A DNA stretch of 64,000 nucleotides from Hermodice carunculata (lineage: Eukaryota; Annelida; Polychaeta; Eunicida; Amphinomidae). The translations under genes were made by a program, and so were the position numbers. Where the stretch lies: positions 58,621,169-58,685,168 of the forward strand of contig OZ026612.1 in the NCBI GenBank assembly GCA_964020975.1, given 5' to 3'. A model generated the notes under the pieces. The model worked only from the letters and a program-made list of their open reading frames with translations. It was not told the origin of the DNA and made no database searches. Shown piece after piece: positions 62,655-64,000 of this stretch (within the stretch, counting starts at the first letter, position 1; every line of letters begins with the position of its first letter).

Positions 62655-62859
62655 GGAGCTATAATATCCATCTTCTCGCTTTCAGCTACCTCTTCTATTT
62701 CTGCTATCTTCCCTTTGAATCCTCTACAATTGACATATCCTATTTTCATGTTGTTTTTCTTTCTCTCGCTCCTTTTTGTTCTACTGCTATTTCCTGTTTG
62801 TCTGTGGTTCTTACTCTGTTCCCGAACTGACCTGGTAGTTGCTGGGGTTCCTAGTTTTC

Positions 62860-63305
62860 CTGCTGCTGCACCCACTCACTGTAAACCTGCCCTAACCTAT
62901 CACCTCCCTTCTGACTTGGGTGCAACCCATCCCCAGCAAACATCTCCCTCCTCCCTACAAAATCTCCCCACACATCCCTAAAAGCTATTCCCCCTGTCTA
63001 CATAACTTCTCTAACCTCCTATTAATCCCACAAATCCTGCTTGCTGCCCACCCACTCATCCTAAGCTTGGTAACATACCCATTACTCCCACAAATCCTGC
63101 TTGCTTCCCACCCATTCATCCTAACCCTTGGCAATATCCCCTTTACTAAAGCATCGCAGTCTAACTGTGCTAACCTCCCTACAAGCTTCCCGTACCTGCC
63201 TAACACTGTCTCTGTCCTTAATCTCTCCCCCTGCTCTTTCCTGGCCGAGAAATCATTTGTGCCGACCTGCACAATGCCTCTCGGACGCTCCCCATTGCTG
63301 CTCAC
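62860..63305 (-). pseudogene. LINE ORF1: SGNH/GDSL-type esterase domain
   Basis: The minus strand reads GIVQVGTNDFSARKEQGERL, then LDCDALVKGILPRVRMNGWE, and in another frame FRDVWGDFVGRREMFAGDGL followed by HPSQKGGDRLGQVYSEW. GTND and DGLH are the conserved blocks holding the oxyanion-hole Asn and the catalytic Asp-x-x-His of SGNH hydrolases. The catalytic Ser (GDS) block expected upstream is not seen. ORF1 esterases of this kind occur in CR1-group LINEs. A duplication of about 60 bp (63,027-63,067 and 63,087-63,125) repeats a SRICG-containing segment inside the domain and is followed by a frame change, so the copy is broken. It sits directly upstream of ORF2. Confidence 0.78.
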
Positions 63306-63340
63306 AACCCCCTCAAGGTTACACGAGGGGGGGGGGGGTA

Positions 63341-63810
63341 ATTATGCCTGTGCTGAGGTAACACGATTGGAGAGTGCCAATGAAATATGAGGCCTAGGGA
63401 TGCAAGGGGCCGTATATTAAAAAAATTGCTACCATAAAGGCAGATTTTGGCGTGATAGTGGAAAACAATGTACACTTTGAGTTGACATTAATATTATGAA
63501 GGTATGTACACAGTGATTCAGCTGGAGTCGACACTGTGCGCGCGCAATGATATTGCAAGTAGTACTACGCAGAGCTGGTTGCCATGGCAATTTGCTGAAA
63601 ATTTTTCCATTCATGCCCATGTTTTCCGGCGTTTATTTGATGTAAAAAATTCTTACGGACATTTTGGTGTATAAACCTATATGTTTATGATCCACTGAGT
63701 GAACTAAAAGGTGGTAGCTCTGTTCGTCTGCGTATGGAGGTACAATCATGCCAAGTTTGGAGTTTTTATGTGTAATAGTATCCGAGAAAAGTGTCAGACA
63801 AATTCATTGG
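63341..63810. other. Non-coding, nothing recognised
   Basis: Follows a G run at 63,328-63,340. No gene, RNA or element supported. Confidence 0.5.
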
Positions 63811-63812
63811 TA

Positions 63813-63880
<68 letters not shown>

Positions 63881-63893
63881 GAGAAAGAAAGAA
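63811..63893. repeat. (AAAG)n microsatellite
   Basis: About 20 tetranucleotide purine units with one GAGA interruption. Confidence 0.97.
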
Positions 63894-64000
63894 TATTTTC
63901 GGAAAAACAGGAAAGTGCGTGTTGACACACACACTTTAACTATGCACTTTAGTTCTTTCCAAATCAAAAAGGCTTAACCACCTAAAATCCAAATTTTTTT

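Larger units (their letters stand above)
57886..63340 (-). mobile_element. Decayed LINE with SGNH ORF1 and endonuclease/RT ORF2, split by an insertion
   Basis: From high to low coordinates the minus strand carries an SGNH-esterase ORF1 (63,305-62,860), then ORF2. ORF2 starts MKIGYVNCRGFKGKIAEIEE near 62,755, typical of an apurinic-like endonuclease, is interrupted at 62,654, and resumes at 60,043 with PVETHIRKEETG. It continues through AGDFDGHIGN and MGSDHNWMIVSVN (endonuclease motifs), HKAPGPDDI (start of the polymerase, near 58,675), GLKQGCVLSPILFALYIKEL (near 58,090) and FADDIVLMAESQKEL (polymerase catalytic motif, 57,987 downward). Sequence ends about 100 bp beyond that motif, so thumb, C-terminal zinc region and 3' tail are missing. 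Several frameshifts and stops (for example near 59,990, 58,640 and 58,250-58,430) show it is dead. An SGNH ORF1 points to the CR1-like group, but the clade is not certain. Confidence 0.88.

Overview
The window looks like repeat-rich, AT-rich nuclear DNA of a multicellular eukaryote. Split exons with canonical splice sites, dense long microsatellites, LINEs, a piggyBac transposon, DIRS-type retroelements and short diverged interspersed repeats (one family carries paired CAGCTGA motifs) fit a marine invertebrate such as a hemichordate, echinoderm, cephalochordate, mollusc or brachiopod. I cannot place it more finely. No prokaryotic or organelle genes, CRISPR arrays, rRNA or convincing tRNA genes were seen. 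Nearly all recognisable protein-coding sequence belongs to mobile elements; the host contributes a few isolated exons.

Layout. 0-6.3 kb: interspersed repeats, a 263-bp tandem duplication, a foldback element and long microsatellites. 6.8-8.0 kb: a tandem array with a period near 143 bp whose units carry nuclear-receptor-like half-sites. 8.0-8.9 kb: the 3' part of a LINE ORF2 on the minus strand. 9-11.8 kb: a foldback repeat, a minisatellite and an interspersed repeat. 12.5 kb: a minus-strand exon encoding an SGNH-hydrolase block. 13.8-15.5 kb: two tight palindromes. 16.4-19.8 kb: a nested local duplication in which one copy holds a LINE fragment and the other keeps the empty site. 21.8-22.3 kb: a MITE-like inverted-repeat element. 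23.1-25.7 kb: degenerate tandem repeats. 29.1-35.4 kb: a series of short candidate exons on the plus strand, with a decayed piggyBac copy between two of them. 36.1-37.4 kb: another tandem array.

37.9-57.9 kb: the dominant structure is a roughly 12-kb unit (about 39.0-51.1 kb) duplicated in tandem, with near-identical copies at 39.0-46.1 and 51.1-57.9 kb. Each copy carries DIRS-like fossils and, on the minus strand, one exact 126-bp phase-1/phase-1 LDL-receptor class A (LDLa) exon. The proximal breakpoint lies inside a DIRS element, which suggests unequal exchange between two such elements. The two LDLa exons differ at nine positions, all amino-acid changing, although their surroundings differ by only about 1 percent. 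A third, older copy of the flanking DNA lies at 48.0-48.7 kb, next to a candidate terminal exon at 47.0-47.2 kb.

57.9-63.3 kb: a decayed minus-strand LINE with an SGNH-esterase ORF1 followed by endonuclease and reverse transcriptase. It is split by a 2.6-kb DNA-transposon-like insertion with terminal inverted repeats and a 3-bp target duplication. The LINE stops abruptly at the end of the distal duplicated copy.

Evidence is translation and alignment by eye; no database search was possible.
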